Below are positions 11,975-22,472 of a stretch of DNA of 64,000 nt, one piece after another (within the stretch, counting starts at the first letter, position 1; each line of letters begins with the position of its first letter). Position numbers and translations under genes: made by a program. Source of the stretch: Thuidium tamariscinum (lineage: Eukaryota > Streptophyta > Bryopsida > Hypnales > Thuidiaceae). The stretch is taken from positions 10,230,001 to 10,294,000 of the forward strand of contig OX344753.2 of assembly GCA_947034885.2 (NCBI GenBank), written 5' to 3'. Under the pieces are notes generated by a model. The model worked only from the letters and a program-made list of their open reading frames with translations. It ran no database searches and was not told where the DNA came from.

Positions 11975-12884
11975 AGCATCTACTTCACCCCTCCAGTTAT
12001 TCCAACCTCTTTAATTGAAATTTGTCCAATTTGGAAGGCATGGTCACTTGTATCGCCAACAATACAACTCACTAAATTTACTTTCAACCAATCACAAGTT
12101 CACATAACTTTCAAAAGTGACAAGTAAGATATCATTTATTACAATGACTTGCTACCGTACATGTAGGTCAGTTTCAGCATGAACATGTTGAAATATTTTA
12201 TTTTTAGCAATTCGACGGTTTGGCAAACAAATTAGAATTTTTAAATTTTCGGCAGTCTACAAGGATACTCCTAATTTTGGATTGATTCTATCCATTCATG
12301 CCTAAATGTGTTCCTTTTTCTAATTTTTCTCAAGAATAATTTTTTCAGATTTTCAGAAATAGTTGTAAATAATTTTCTAGATTTTGGCATCTTCCAAATT
12401 ATCCCGAGTTATTTACAAAACTGACCTATATCCCAATAGAATATATACTATGTGGAGGGGTTAGTGACCCCTTTCAAATATGGCTTACTTTAGGGGAGAA
12501 AGTGAAGATTAAACCTTACATAAGCTAAAACCTGATCGCTTACCATCCCAAAATTAGAGGAGAAGGGATACTTGGAGGATGCTCCGGCAGCATTGAAATC
12601 AGCCAGAGCTTTAGTTGAAATTAGCAACCCTATCCCCGAGTGTACGGTAATGACTCCAATGACGGACGTCAAAAAAAAAAAAAAAGGAGTTGAAAAGAAA
12701 AAGAAAAGAAGTTCATCAGTTTTTCTCTCTTCATTGCAGTAAAGGCTCTTCTTTATCTGTGTCCCCAAAAAAATCAGTTTATCAGCTCCTGTGCTTATTA
12801 GCTTGGCTTATAGCTTTCCCACTGAGGGGGCTTTTTTTTTAACAAATGCGGAGACCCCACTGCATTAAAAAAAACCAAGATACA
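11975..12884. other. AT-rich intergenic DNA
   Basis: No gene is seen. A minus-strand open frame at 12490-12768 is driven by a poly-A/poly-T tract and is not credible. Confidence 0.5.
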
Positions 12885-13220
12885 CATAACATTCAGTAGC
12901 TGATAGAAGGACTGCCTTTCCCTTTGTGAAGTCCCCATCACCTAATTTCATCAGACATTTCTTGAAGTTTGTAACTTTAGTTACTGAACGGTGTGGAATA
13001 TTTCACACCATTTCATCCACTGGGAGGCAGTGTGACAGATTGCTCTTGAATGTTAAGTTAATGTTTTCTTATTCTTAGTTCTTTGTCCAGCCGCTTGGCT
13101 TGGCTAGTTTTGCATAACATTCAGTAGCAGCTTGTCACACTGCCTCCTAGCGGATGAAATTAGGTGATGGGGACTTCACAAAGGGAAAGGCAGTCCCTCT
13201 ATGGGCTACTGAATGTTATG
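12885..13220. mobile_element. MITE with long inverted ends (CATAACATTCAGTAGC)
   Basis: About 68 bases at each end are inverted copies: CATAACATTCAGTAGC, then a purine-rich block, then CTGCCTTTCCCTTTGTGAAG and CATCACCTAATTTCATC. An inner pair (GAGGCAGTGTGACA and its complement) lets the stem continue. A copy of the terminal 16-mer also occurs inside, at about 13113. The related element at 22304-22472 shares both the ends and a GTGGAATATT.CAC palindrome. It is non-coding. Confidence 0.85.
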
Positions 13221-13545
13221 AAGTTAAGACCTTTGCTACTCCAATAAATTTGGTCACCATGAACAGAGGGGGCTTCGAACGTTCCCAAAATATCTACCAA
13301 GAACCTCTCTCCATTTGATTTCCAAAAAATGTAGAAAAATGAAAAGCCCGAACCTCTCTGTCTGTCAGTCAGTCAGCTGGCTTGCATTGACTATTATCAA
13401 GGCTTGCCCCACTGGCAGATTCTATTTGCTTTCCAAATAATGCGAACTCCGCACTCCGGATAGGATTCGACCAAATTAGCCAAAGTGGGGGACCGATTTC
13501 AAAACCTGGACTCCGTCACTCATCAGGCATTTGCTCAATAAGTTA

Positions 13546-14228
13546 TAAATCCTCCATCCGAAGTGGGCCCAAGTGAGCAGGTGGATTTTCTACCTCGGGG
13601 GAAAACGCAGGCAGGATTTTTTTGGAATTTGTTGCAAATATTTTCCAGTTTTTACACAAATAATTCTGAAGTAATTCAGATTTGCAAATCGGAGACTTGT
13701 CACGTAACTGCGAAACCTGATTCAAAATAAATGAGTAAAAAACAAATCTTAGCCTGCTTCAATGTAATCCACAATTCATTTTCTCACAATCAACTATCCA
13801 TTTCAGAGCCTCCTAATGGATAGGTGTAAAAACATGCACAATTTATGAACCCTCTCCTATACAGAACGTTAAATCATTCCATCAAAAGTGGGCCCAGCGG
13901 GATAAATCTCATTTTACTAGGGGTTGGCAAGGGTTTGGGGTTTATATTTGTGTTGGGTTTTTGTGGTAAGTTCAGTGTCCCCCAAACTAATTTGGGGTCT
14001 CTGATTCTGAATCTGAATTCTGGATTTGAAAAAAATTAAAAAAAATTCAGCATTTTCCCTGGGGTAAATCCAGCCTGCGGGGCCCACCTTCGATGGTATG
14101 ATTTAACACTGTGCCTCTCCTACCCCCTACCCACGGCTTGGAATAAGTTAGGGGGCTTTTTTTTAAAACTTTTACCCCGGAGAACCCAAAATTTACCGTG
14201 TTGGGCCCACCTCGGATGGCAGGATTTA
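13546..14228. mobile_element. MITE of the GTGGGCCC family, interrupted by a second copy
   Basis: The left end (TAAATCCTCCATCCGAAGTG then GGCCC) is inverted at the right end (GGGCCCACCTCGGATGGCAG then GATTTA). The homology extends about 40 bases inward. The element at 13869-14106 has the same kind of ends and lies inside, so this is a nested insertion of one family into itself or a close relative. Confidence 0.7.
13869..14106. mobile_element. MITE of the GTGGGCCC family, nested copy
   Basis: Imperfect terminal inverted repeats of about 50 bases begin TTAAATCATTCCATC on the left and end GATGGTATGATTTAA on the right. Both ends carry a GGGCCCA.C block. The outer four bases at each end are TTAA, so a TTAA target duplication is possible. 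The interior is AT-rich and non-coding. Confidence 0.75.
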
Positions 14229-14789
14229 GCGAGCGTCCTGCAATAAGTTACGGTCAAACTGAACAGTCGGTTGCCGTAGGCTGTACTGCGAACTTCAAAA
14301 CACTCGAAACATCTGACCACGGCCGACCCAACTTTTGCACGGAACTTGGGGAAGTGAGGGAGTGAATAAGTTTCTTCTTCCAAGTTTCAAATTTCAAGTT
14401 TCAAGGAAAAAGTCAGTGTGATATTTTACACCTGTGGGTCGGTCTGGGATTACACCCAAGTGTACTGTGCTGTACACCAGTGTTCATTGGAAGTTCCAGC
14501 CCCTTTTTTTTTTACTTTTTGAGAAAGTGACAAGATGGCGATCACTTCAAATTTGGTGAAGCATTGTATTGCTACATTCATCCATCTTTTGGACTTAGAA
14601 ACACTTTTCTGTCATATTCATACACTTTTTCATTCAAATTTGGCAACTTCATCCATATTTTAAAGAGAACTAGAAAATTTATGGAAAAAAAAAGAAATTT
14701 ATTTTGAAATGGTGTAATTTGGCCATACGGTGCTGGAAAAAAAAGACTGATTGGAACCCAATTGGAGACTCCATGGAATTGTTCATGTC
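14229..14789. other. Intergenic DNA between elements
   Basis: No gene is seen. A short AAGTTTCAA direct repeat lies near 14380-14405. An open frame on the minus strand (14120-14383) crosses the end of a MITE and is not credible. Confidence 0.45.
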
Positions 14790-15434
14790 TTAACCCCTAA
14801 ATGCCCAAGGCCTGTTTTGAGTGTCTTGGAATTTGCTCTAAATTGAACAAAATGCCAACATTTTGATAAGTTGTATCAATTTTTTTTGAATTGTAACCGT
14901 ACAAATTCAAACTAGACATGTTAGAGATCTCATGGGAAAAGAAAACACAACAATATCACTTACGGAGTGAAAGATTATTGAATGCTTGACCGTGAGGGTG
15001 TTAAAACTGCAAAAATCTTTCAATCCTCTTTTCACAAGTCAAATCTAAAACAATGGTGACCAGAAAAATAAGAGGTTAAAGGGCCTAATATGTATAACCC
15101 CAATCAATTTATGGTTTCTTAAAAACTACTTTGTAATTTTTTTAAATGAATTTAGAATGTGATTTTTGATCCAAGATTTAGTGTATTTGAGGCTCATTTC
15201 CAAGAGCTCTTAACACTACGGGAAGTCAAGATTGCAATGGGTACCCTTGCACAAAAACTTGTATCGAAAAATCACTATCACTCATTTTCCAGATCGGATT
15301 TTTGACACTAAAACTAAACTTCCAAAAGAACTTTCCAAAAATAGAACTACTAAAATAGCAACTTAATTAGGTTTTATTTAACTTGAAAGTTTGGCAAACA
15401 CCAAATTCTGGTGCCTTGGGCAGTTAGGGATTAA
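14790..15434 (-). mobile_element. TTAA-flanked element, family 1 (copy A)
   Basis: The ends are TTAACCCCTAAATGCCCAAG(G) on the left and (C)CTTGGGCAGTTAGGGATTAA on the right. The 645 bp body is an inverted copy of 17287-17938: it shares TTTTGAG.(G/T)(T/C)CTTGGAATTTGC, the CCAACATTTTG block and the TGATCC/GTGCAA.GGTACCC region. It has no open frame and is therefore non-autonomous. Diverged copies lie at 18785-20009 and 54187-55115. Confidence 0.85.
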
Positions 15435-15570
15435 GAACCCGATTTTAGAACCGTAAATGAACCCAAGTTCAGACCATTGTTGAAACCCCAATTTACACCT
15501 GGGTTTGAACCCAAGTTTAGACTTTAGACTTGTATTTGAACCCAATTTTAGACCTCAGTTTTAAATGAGT
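15435..15570 (+). repeat. Degenerate tandem repeat of a GAACCCAAGTTTAGACC unit
   Basis: About five units of 23-31 bp follow one another directly after copy A. Each starts with GAACCC or GAAACCCC and is followed by (A/G)(A/T)TTTA(G/C)A. No coding sense is seen. Confidence 0.7.
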
Positions 15571-16599
15571 AAGTGAAGTCATCAAGGCTTCTTTGCCAAG
15601 CTGAACATCGTAGGAAAATTATGTGGTGGTAAAGGACGGTTGGCCGTTGTGCAGTCCTCTACCAACGAATATTCTTGTTCCACAAAGGCTTTGCAGATTC
15701 TGTTATTTTGTTCCACAGGTGAATAACGGATATGTAGAATTGTTCGCGAGCAAAGTTGTTACCCCAACTTTGATCTTCTGTTCCAAAAGCTATCAATCCC
15801 ACCATTGAAGCTACCAACTATATCGATGAGTGAAAGCTGGTAAATGCATTCAGAGGATTTCAATTCTACACACCTCACTACATCAGAGAAGGGTGTCACA
15901 ACTCCTTCACACTAATCGTCTCCCACTTGGGCCCTATTTTTCCTTGTTCTTCTCTGAAATCTGGTTGCTAGAAGAAGCTGTGACTACCCCTAGTAAGGAC
16001 AAGTTAAAATTTCCATCATGTAAATAAAAAGTTGCAAAGACATCTAACACCAAAATCAGAGTGTGTTTTACAACAATTTTGAAGTTGGTTGGGTCAAAGT
16101 ACAAAAGACATGAAACTTCCCATTGAATTTATTGAATTTCAAGTTGTTTTTGTGCAAATCTACACTCCAAAAGGGTGTAGGATTGTTGGTTGAGTAGGAA
16201 GCCTTCCTTCCCTACAAAAACCTATCTTTATTTATGTATGGCACGTTGTATCCATTACAACTTCCTATCTATTGATCTTTCCTAGATTGTAACATCCACT
16301 GGATTTGCACTTAAGAATTGTATGAATACTTTTGATATCAATTGGTTCATGAGCAAAATAGTTTCTTGCATTCTATAAGCCTCACAAACAAAGAGACCCA
16401 AGTGGTTCTTTCTTTTTGCTGATCTTCTTTGGAATTATTTGACACTAAAAGCAAAATACCTATTCCCGTACCTGTTCCTTGCAATGGACAGTAGATTCAC
16501 CTAAATGTGTTAGTAGAGTTCCCTTAATGTGTTTGCCACATGTGTGATTGTAATTTGCTAAAACAATTGAAGAACACATAGGAAAATCTGGTTGGCTAA
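15571..16599. other. Intergenic DNA of more balanced composition
   Basis: Part of this stretch (about 15600-16020) has higher GC and short open frames, but no frame stays open or resembles a protein I know. It could be an old gene remnant or a transcribed non-coding stretch. Nothing more can be supported. Confidence 0.35.
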
Positions 16600-16838
16600 G
16601 TGCTGATTTTTGCAGGGTTCAGTTTTGGGGGCACCTATAGGACGGTTCCACAGGTCTAGGGAGCCAACACTTTGAAAATTTGTAGAAATTACATACTATA
16701 TCCGAAAAATCTATTTTATGTTTTGAATATCCATGATTTTCACTCGCTAATACTAGAAAAATATCATTTTTAGAAAATACTGCCTCCAACTATGCTGAAT
16801 TCCTTATTTGGACGGTTTTGGGTGTTTCTACTGTAACC
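16600..16838 (+). repeat. Partial copy of the element at 2936-3285
   Basis: It shares, in order, CTTTGAAAATT.(A/G)(C/T)AGAAATTA, a (C/T)CATGATTTTCA core, ACTA(C/G)AAAAATAT and TGCCTCCAACTATGCTGAA with 3120-3285, and ends with GGGTGTTTCTAC near 16831. The left terminal repeat could not be placed. Confidence 0.6.
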
Positions 16839-17286
16839 ATGGTTCCATCATTCCCATTAAAACCGTGAGCATCAAATTTGGCAAGCATTGTTTCAAAAAC
16901 AAATAAAAAGTGGCAAGCAGCTCCAGCCTGCTCCAAATATCTTACTCACTCATACAGATCAGATCAGTACTTGGGTAGGGTACAATTGGCACAAATTTAA
17001 TATTATGCGCTCCATTACAGCACTGAAAAGTCTAAAAGCATCCCAAAGTGTGCACCATGAGATTCTGAAATCCAGACAGAATCTCAAACTTACTTGTTCA
17101 AAATTGGCATGTGATAAAATATTGGGCCACCTGAAGTAAGTTAACTTATTGAGAACTGGAAAGCTGACAACCTGGCCACTCCCTCCAGTTTCAAACCACC
17201 CACACTAATCAAAATGATCTTAATCGAGAATCCCAATTATCCAAACAGTGTGCTTAATATCAAGATGATTGCCCATTTCCAATCAC
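16839..17286. other. Intergenic DNA
   Basis: No gene is seen. The open frame at 16888-17139 is short, has no recognisable composition and ends next to an element. Confidence 0.4.
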
Positions 17287-17938
17287 TTAACCCCTAAATG
17301 CCCAAGGCACCCAAATTTTGTGTTTGCAAAACTTTGAAATTAAATAAAACCTAACTAAGTTGCTATTTTGAGAAGATTATATTTCCTAAAAAGTTCTTTT
17401 TGAAGTCTAGTTTCACGGTCAAAAATCTGATTCGGAAAATGATTGATTATGACTTTTCTATTCAAGATTTTGTGCAAGGGTACCCATTGCAATTTTGCCT
17501 TTCCGTAGCGTTGAGAGCTCTTGAAAATGAGCCTCAAATACACTAGACCTTAGAGAAAAATTCACATTCGAAATTCATTTACAAAAATTGTAGAGTAGAT
17601 TTCAAGAAGCCATAAATTGATTGGGGTTATGGATGTGGGGCCCTTTAACCTCGTATTTTTTTGGTCACCAACTTTTCAAATTTGACTTGCGAAAAGAAAA
17701 TAGAAAGACTTCACATTACTTTTGTTGTTTAACACCCTCATGGTCAAGCATTATAATCTTTCACTCTATAAGTGAAATTGTTGTATTTTATTTTCCTATG
17801 CGATTGCTAACATATCTAGTTTGAATTTGTACTAAAACAATTCAAAACAATTAATACTACATCAAAATGTTGGCATTTTGTCCAATTTAGGGCAAATTCC
17901 AAGAAGCTCAAAACAAGCCTTGGGCATTTAGGGGTTAA
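17287..17938 (+). mobile_element. TTAA-flanked element, family 1 (copy B, best preserved ends)
   Basis: The two ends are exact inverted copies: TTAACCCCTAAATGCCCAAG(G) and (C)CTTGGGCATTTAGGGGTTAA. The 652 bp interior matches copy A in reverse, and matches the diverged copies at 18785 and 54187 in the same orientation. No frame encodes a transposase. The short open frames at 17355-17543 and 17621-17824 do not persist in the other copies. Confidence 0.9.
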
Positions 17939-18784
17939 GCAATGCTACATGGGGAAAGTTCAAGAAAAAAAATTGTAAAGAGAAATAGGATTCAGATGAA
18001 TTTCATAATTTTCAAAAAGAATTCCCCCAAAAAACAAAATTACCATAAATTTATTTTGCAAAGATTCAATATGCCATATTCTTGATATGTAGGCAAACCT
18101 TCTTTCAACAATAGCTTGGTGACAAAATAGATGTAAGGCTTTCAATATACATGTTGTGATCATTGTATACTTTTAATGTAGACCTCCGAGTCATTGTTGT
18201 TGCTCCCACATATCCTACAATATGTAAGTTGTCACCTACACCTTAAGTGATTGCAAATTGAGTAGTCTGAGCTACAAGAATGGGATTGTAATTAAAAATG
18301 GGTCATTTCCTTTGAACCCTTCTTAGATTATTCTACAAGAGTATATAAAGCTTCTAATCTGAAAGTGACAATTTGGATAGTCTACAACTTTAAAAGCTTG
18401 AATAGAATGACACCAAAAAATTTGATGAAATTATTGTCAACAAAGTCAAGAAAAATGAAAATTCAATTGGTTTCATAAATTTTTTACACTTTAGTAGAGT
18501 TATATATATAATACAAATGAAATGGACTTTCATTCTAAAGGATTTTTTAAAAATTTAAAGTTGAGGATTTAAGATAGCTAATATATGTAAGACCAAATTC
18601 ACCCTAAATGGACACCCTTTGAATATGAAATGTTTTGATTCTTATTGGTGGCTTTAAAAAACTTCTTCATCTTTCATTAGTTACTTTTAAATGCTAGTGT
18701 TCTTTTAGTCATAGAGGTGTTCATTCAAAGCCATGTCATTTTACATGTTGAAGAATGGAAATGTTGCAATTAAAAGCTTCTATT
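17939..18784. other. AT-rich intergenic DNA
   Basis: No gene, RNA or element is evident. Confidence 0.5.
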
Positions 18785-20009
18785 TTAACTTCTAAATGCA
18801 CAAAGGATGATATTGGGTTGTCAACTAGGCTTTGAGGTTAAATAAAATCTTACTAAAACTTTTTTTGGGGTATTTTTTTAATTGAATATATTTCAAAGTC
18901 TATTTTTTTGAGCATCAAAAATCCTTTTTGGGAAATTTTATATATGCTTTTCCTATTAAAGATGATGTGCAAAGGTATCCATTGCAAATTAATCTTGATT
19001 TTTTGTGTCAAAGACTTTTGGAGGTGAGCTCCAAAAACACTTGGGAGAAAATCACATTGGAAGTTCACTAAAAAGAACATTGTAGGTTAGATTTTCAAAA
19101 GCCATCAATCAATTTTAGTCATATATGTTATATCCTCAAGCTTCATATATTTTATTTCATACACTCAATTTTAGGTTTGAATGTAAAATAAGGATTGAAT
19201 GAATTTAAATCACTTCTATAGTTTTACCTCTTTAAGGACCAAGGGTAATTTAGATTTCAAAAATTGTAAAAATTTATTATAAAATACAACTTTGAAGATT
19301 AATTTAATGATGGCTCTAAATAATAGTTATTAAATGTGATCCATAGATTATAGTTTTATGATTAGATCAACTAATATATAAAGCAATATTTTTGAAGAAA
19401 TTTGAATTCAAAAATTGAAAATTCCCTCTAAAACAAATTGTAGATTGAATATTTGTGATTTTCACAAGAGTATAATCCTTGAAGTTCAAAATATTGAGTT
19501 CTAATCATAATGATTTTTGAAAGAGTTTTATCCAAATTTCTATTCAATTTGTCTTACAAGGATCATTTTTGAACCCAAAAGGTTATTTTCTAGATCGAAC
19601 CTACCATTCAAAACCTGTTGAATAATAGAAAACTTGTAAAGTAAAATCTTTATAATCTATACTGCATATAAATGTTAAGGTACTAGTAGGAAAATCTTCA
19701 ATTAAGTTTATGGTTGGAAAAATGCATCTTGGTATGTTTGGGACTTGTTTGCATTTATCCATTGTTCAAAATTGGAACACTTGGTTCTTTAGGGATTAAC
19801 ACCTGCTTGGTCAAACATTCTTTGTTTTTCACTCCTCAAGTGGTATTGTTGTATTTTTTTCCATTTGATCTATATAGTATGTCTGGCTTAAATTCATAAG
19901 GTTACAATTTTTAGAAAATTGATAAAACTTATCAAAACTTGGACTTGTTGTTTTGTTTTGAGCAAACTCCAAGAAGCTCATAAAAAGGCTTTATACATTT
20001 AAGAATTAA
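18785..20009 (+). mobile_element. Decayed family 1 TTAA element split by a nested insertion
   Basis: 18785-19130 matches the first half of copy B. Landmarks are the (C/A)TTTGA(A/G)(A/G)TTAAATAAAA.C(C/T)TA block, the GA(T/A)TTTGTGCAA-like block and the TAGA(T/G)TT..AA.AAGCCAT block. About 19800-20009 matches the second half (CTTGGTCAAACATT, TTGTTGTATTTT, CTCCAAGAAGCTCA). The roughly 650 bases between them are absent from copies A and B and contain the element at 19207. Confidence 0.75.
19207..19799 (+). mobile_element. Probable decayed copy of the 45484-46065 element, nested
   Basis: The left edge reads TTTACCTCTTTAAGGACCAAGG, close to TTAACCCTTTAAGGACTATGG at 45484. The right edge reads GGTTCTTTAGGGATTAA, close to the TCCTTAAAGGGTTAA end of that element. 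The lengths agree (about 593 and 582 bp). It sits inside the split element at 18785-20009, so insertion of one TTAA element into another is the simplest reading. Confidence 0.5.
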
Positions 20010-20704
20010 AACTCTTTGAGGATGTGAAGCAAGCTCAAGGGAATCCTAATTTAGGCCTAATTTATGCCAAGAATGAAGAAGCCAACCAAAAAATTCAAAA
20101 GGCTTCTTCTCTAAGTTTCCTTCAATTTGCATTGAGAAATCCTTTTATGAAGGTCATGACTTTAGGATTGGTGTAAACCACCTAAAGAGGGCATGCAATA
20201 GTAAAAACAAACAAACAAATGACAATATGAAAACATCACTTTTCGTCAAGGATCCTATAGTTCTCATCGCACTCACTTTATTAAAATGTTTCTTGATACA
20301 ATTTCACAAAACTCTAAATTTGATCACTTTTGCACTTCTCGACACCATGAGACCTTCATAGAACCCCTTGCCCACCTCTCATTTGTATAGTACAAAAACA
20401 ACAATGCTAATATGTGAGTATGAAAATTTGAGCATGTGAAACTTAAGTACATATACAAATAGATATCCTACAACTCTTGAAGGTGCTTTTAACATAAACA
20501 CCTATAATATAGGTATTTGCAATATAATTGCATTATAATTACAAAAAGTTTTTATAACATAGACACTTATCCCATAGGTGTATAGCCTTCTAAGTTTATG
20601 GGCTCACATTCTTAAGCTCACATAATAGCACCCCTCAATGCAAACCTCATCTTCCAAAAGTTACCAGTAACCCCTTGATTCTAACCAATCAAAACCTCAA
20701 AAAA
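20010..20704. other. AT-rich intergenic DNA
   Basis: No gene is seen. Short similar runs around 20490-20580 (TAACATA.ACACCTAT) form a small local duplication. Confidence 0.4.
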
Positions 20705-21062
20705 AATTAGAAGAGATTTGAGGGGTCAAAAAGACTACAAATTCCCGTAGTCTAAGAACGTAGGAAAGTTCAGAATTGTAGGAACTTGATGTGGCCGGGG
20801 CAATGCCATATCATTTAATTTATTTTTTTGAAAATAAAATAAAATTTTGGACTTCTTTTTACATTTCAACACCCATTTTTAATTTTAATTTCTTAAATGC
20901 CAGCTTAACCCCTCACCGCCCAAGGGGACGAAATGTGTCCCCTTTTCAGTGTATTTCAAGATACCTGGGGCGGTGAGGGGTTAATAGAAGCTGACTGTTT
21001 TGGGAGTTGTTTCGGGAACAATCCTGAAACAGCCCTTTGAAAGCCTTAGATTTGACCTAATG
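20705..21062 (+). mobile_element. CATTAGAAG-type MITE, carrying a nested TTAA element
   Basis: It aligns with 25337-25599, 48544-48808 and the reverse of 49465-49742. Shared blocks are the diverged ATTAGAAGAGATTTGAGG start, an internal TTCCCG/GGGAAC-type palindrome region, TGTGGCC....(A/T)GCCA, a long AT tract, and GGGAACAATC..GAAACAGCCCTTTGAAAGCC followed by an inverted start. The 80 bp at 20905-20984 are absent from the other copies. Confidence 0.75.
20905..20984. mobile_element. 80-bp TTAA-flanked element nested in a MITE
   Basis: The ends are 17-base perfect inverted repeats, TTAACCCCTCACCGCCC. The element interrupts the 20705-21062 MITE between TGCCAGC and TAGAAGCTGACTGTT. The uninterrupted relatives read TGCC(G/A).CCTGACA..GGCCA.CAGTT there. 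It is the smallest member of the TTAA-CCC group and the best evidence that these elements move and target TTAA. Confidence 0.85.
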
Positions 21063-22303
21063 TTTGGCTTCATCATACCAATTCAACATCAAAACACGGG
21101 TTGCCCCAATTATGATTCCCATGATTGACTGATTTCAATCCCCTCAAAATACTGCCGAAAATTGGCAAATTGAACACAAGTGGATTTCATTGATTGTCCA
21201 CCAATGACTATGTCTTGTGACTGATAGAGTAGGTAACTCATTTTTTTTATTTATAATTTTTTTCCTCTCGAAACACATGTAGGTAAGTTATTGGATACAT
21301 TGGGAGTGCCAACAACTGATGAAACTTTCTGCACTTGCCATGGAAAAATGGGTCATGGAAAATTGGGTCATGGCAAGCCCCCAATGCAGAAAGTGCCACA
21401 AAATAATCAATGAAGATGAAGGAAATCCTCCCTGGTGGGAAGGCACCGCATGCTCTTTCTGCCCTTTTTTCTGTTGCTTTTTCATTGAAAGTTCAATATG
21501 TGCAACCTCCCCACATCCAACAAGGACTCAGAATTTGTCCTCAGCTATCCTCTAACTTATCTACCCACCAGCAATGTAAGGGAGGAGGTCCATAAAGTGC
21601 CGGCCCATCTAAAAGCTGAAACTGAATTTTGGGGAGTGAAACTTCTTGAATTAGTTTTCAGTAAATTTTTCTTGAAAGACAAGGGGAATTCACATCTAAG
21701 GCAAGTTATTTCATATTTTTTGGATCTTTATGGAATTAGTTATGAAATTTTAAAGTCGAAATGGCATAGGGCCTTGAAACCACCCACCTCAATGTACATT
21801 GCTTGTACATTCTTGTAAAAATGAAAAAAGCAGCATGTACAAACAATGCACGTTTGAGAAAGTGAGCGTTTTTCAAGCTTGAGTGGTTTTTGAGCTTCCT
21901 CCCTCATCATAACTTGATAACTTAAAAAAGGTGTCTATGTCCAAAAAAAATTCATACTAACTGCCAACATCACTCTCTATGCAATACATCTCCAAAATCT
22001 AAGAAAAAAATTAATCAATAGAATTGATTAGAAAGTGTGTGCAATGTTACAATGAGGGAGCAAGAATTGGAGTTTGAGAATAAACACAAGACGAAATTCC
22101 TCGTTGCTAGAGTATATATTGGAGTTTATTTAACATCAACACCACTCCTATAACACCTTCTTCAACGGTAAAGTATTGAATAGGGACATACGCTAGGAGA
22201 TGCAGTAGTTAACCAGGCTTTATGCATCATTTAACCTTCAAGGCCTAGCAACTTTGTTACAATGGACATTTTCAATGAGTCGCACACTTTGATATATTTC
22301 TTT
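21063..22303. other. Intergenic DNA with a short GC-richer island
   Basis: 21290-21600 is GC-richer. It contains an imperfect inverted repeat (ACTTTCTGCACTTGCCATG against CATGGCAAG...TGCAGAAAGTG) and a short frame with two CxxC pairs, but there is no start context, splice support or family match. The segment 21575-21830 is repeated at 30865-31130. The rest is AT-rich and empty. Confidence 0.4.
21575..21830 (+). repeat. Dispersed repeat, copy also at 30865-31130
   Basis: Both copies begin TAAGGGAGGAGG(T/C)(C/T)CATAAAG(T/C)G. They continue with similar spacing through GCTGA, TTTTCTTGAAAGACAAGG or its counterpart, and a GAATTAGT..(A/T)GA block. The boundaries are approximate and no coding sense is seen. 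Confidence 0.45.
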
Positions 22304-22472
22304 CAATAACATTCAACAACCATCTTGGCATTGCCTTTACTTTGAGAAGAGGATGTGGAATATTCCACATCCAACAATTTGCATTTGTAGCTAATTTGAT
22401 TGGAAGGAGTAGAGCATTATTGGATGTAAAATATTCCACGCCATCACTGTGAAGCTACTGAATGTTATATTG
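22304..22472. mobile_element. Small MITE related to 12885-13220
   Basis: The ends CAATAACATTCA and TGAATGTTATATTG are inverted copies. The interior contains a perfect 22-base palindrome centred on TGGAATATTCCA, whose diverged counterpart is in the larger element at about 12990. Confidence 0.65.

Noticed and set aside
21319-21555. Short frame with two CxxC pairs resembling a zinc ribbon
   Set aside because: No start context, splice support or family match, and part of it is a hairpin and a dispersed repeat.
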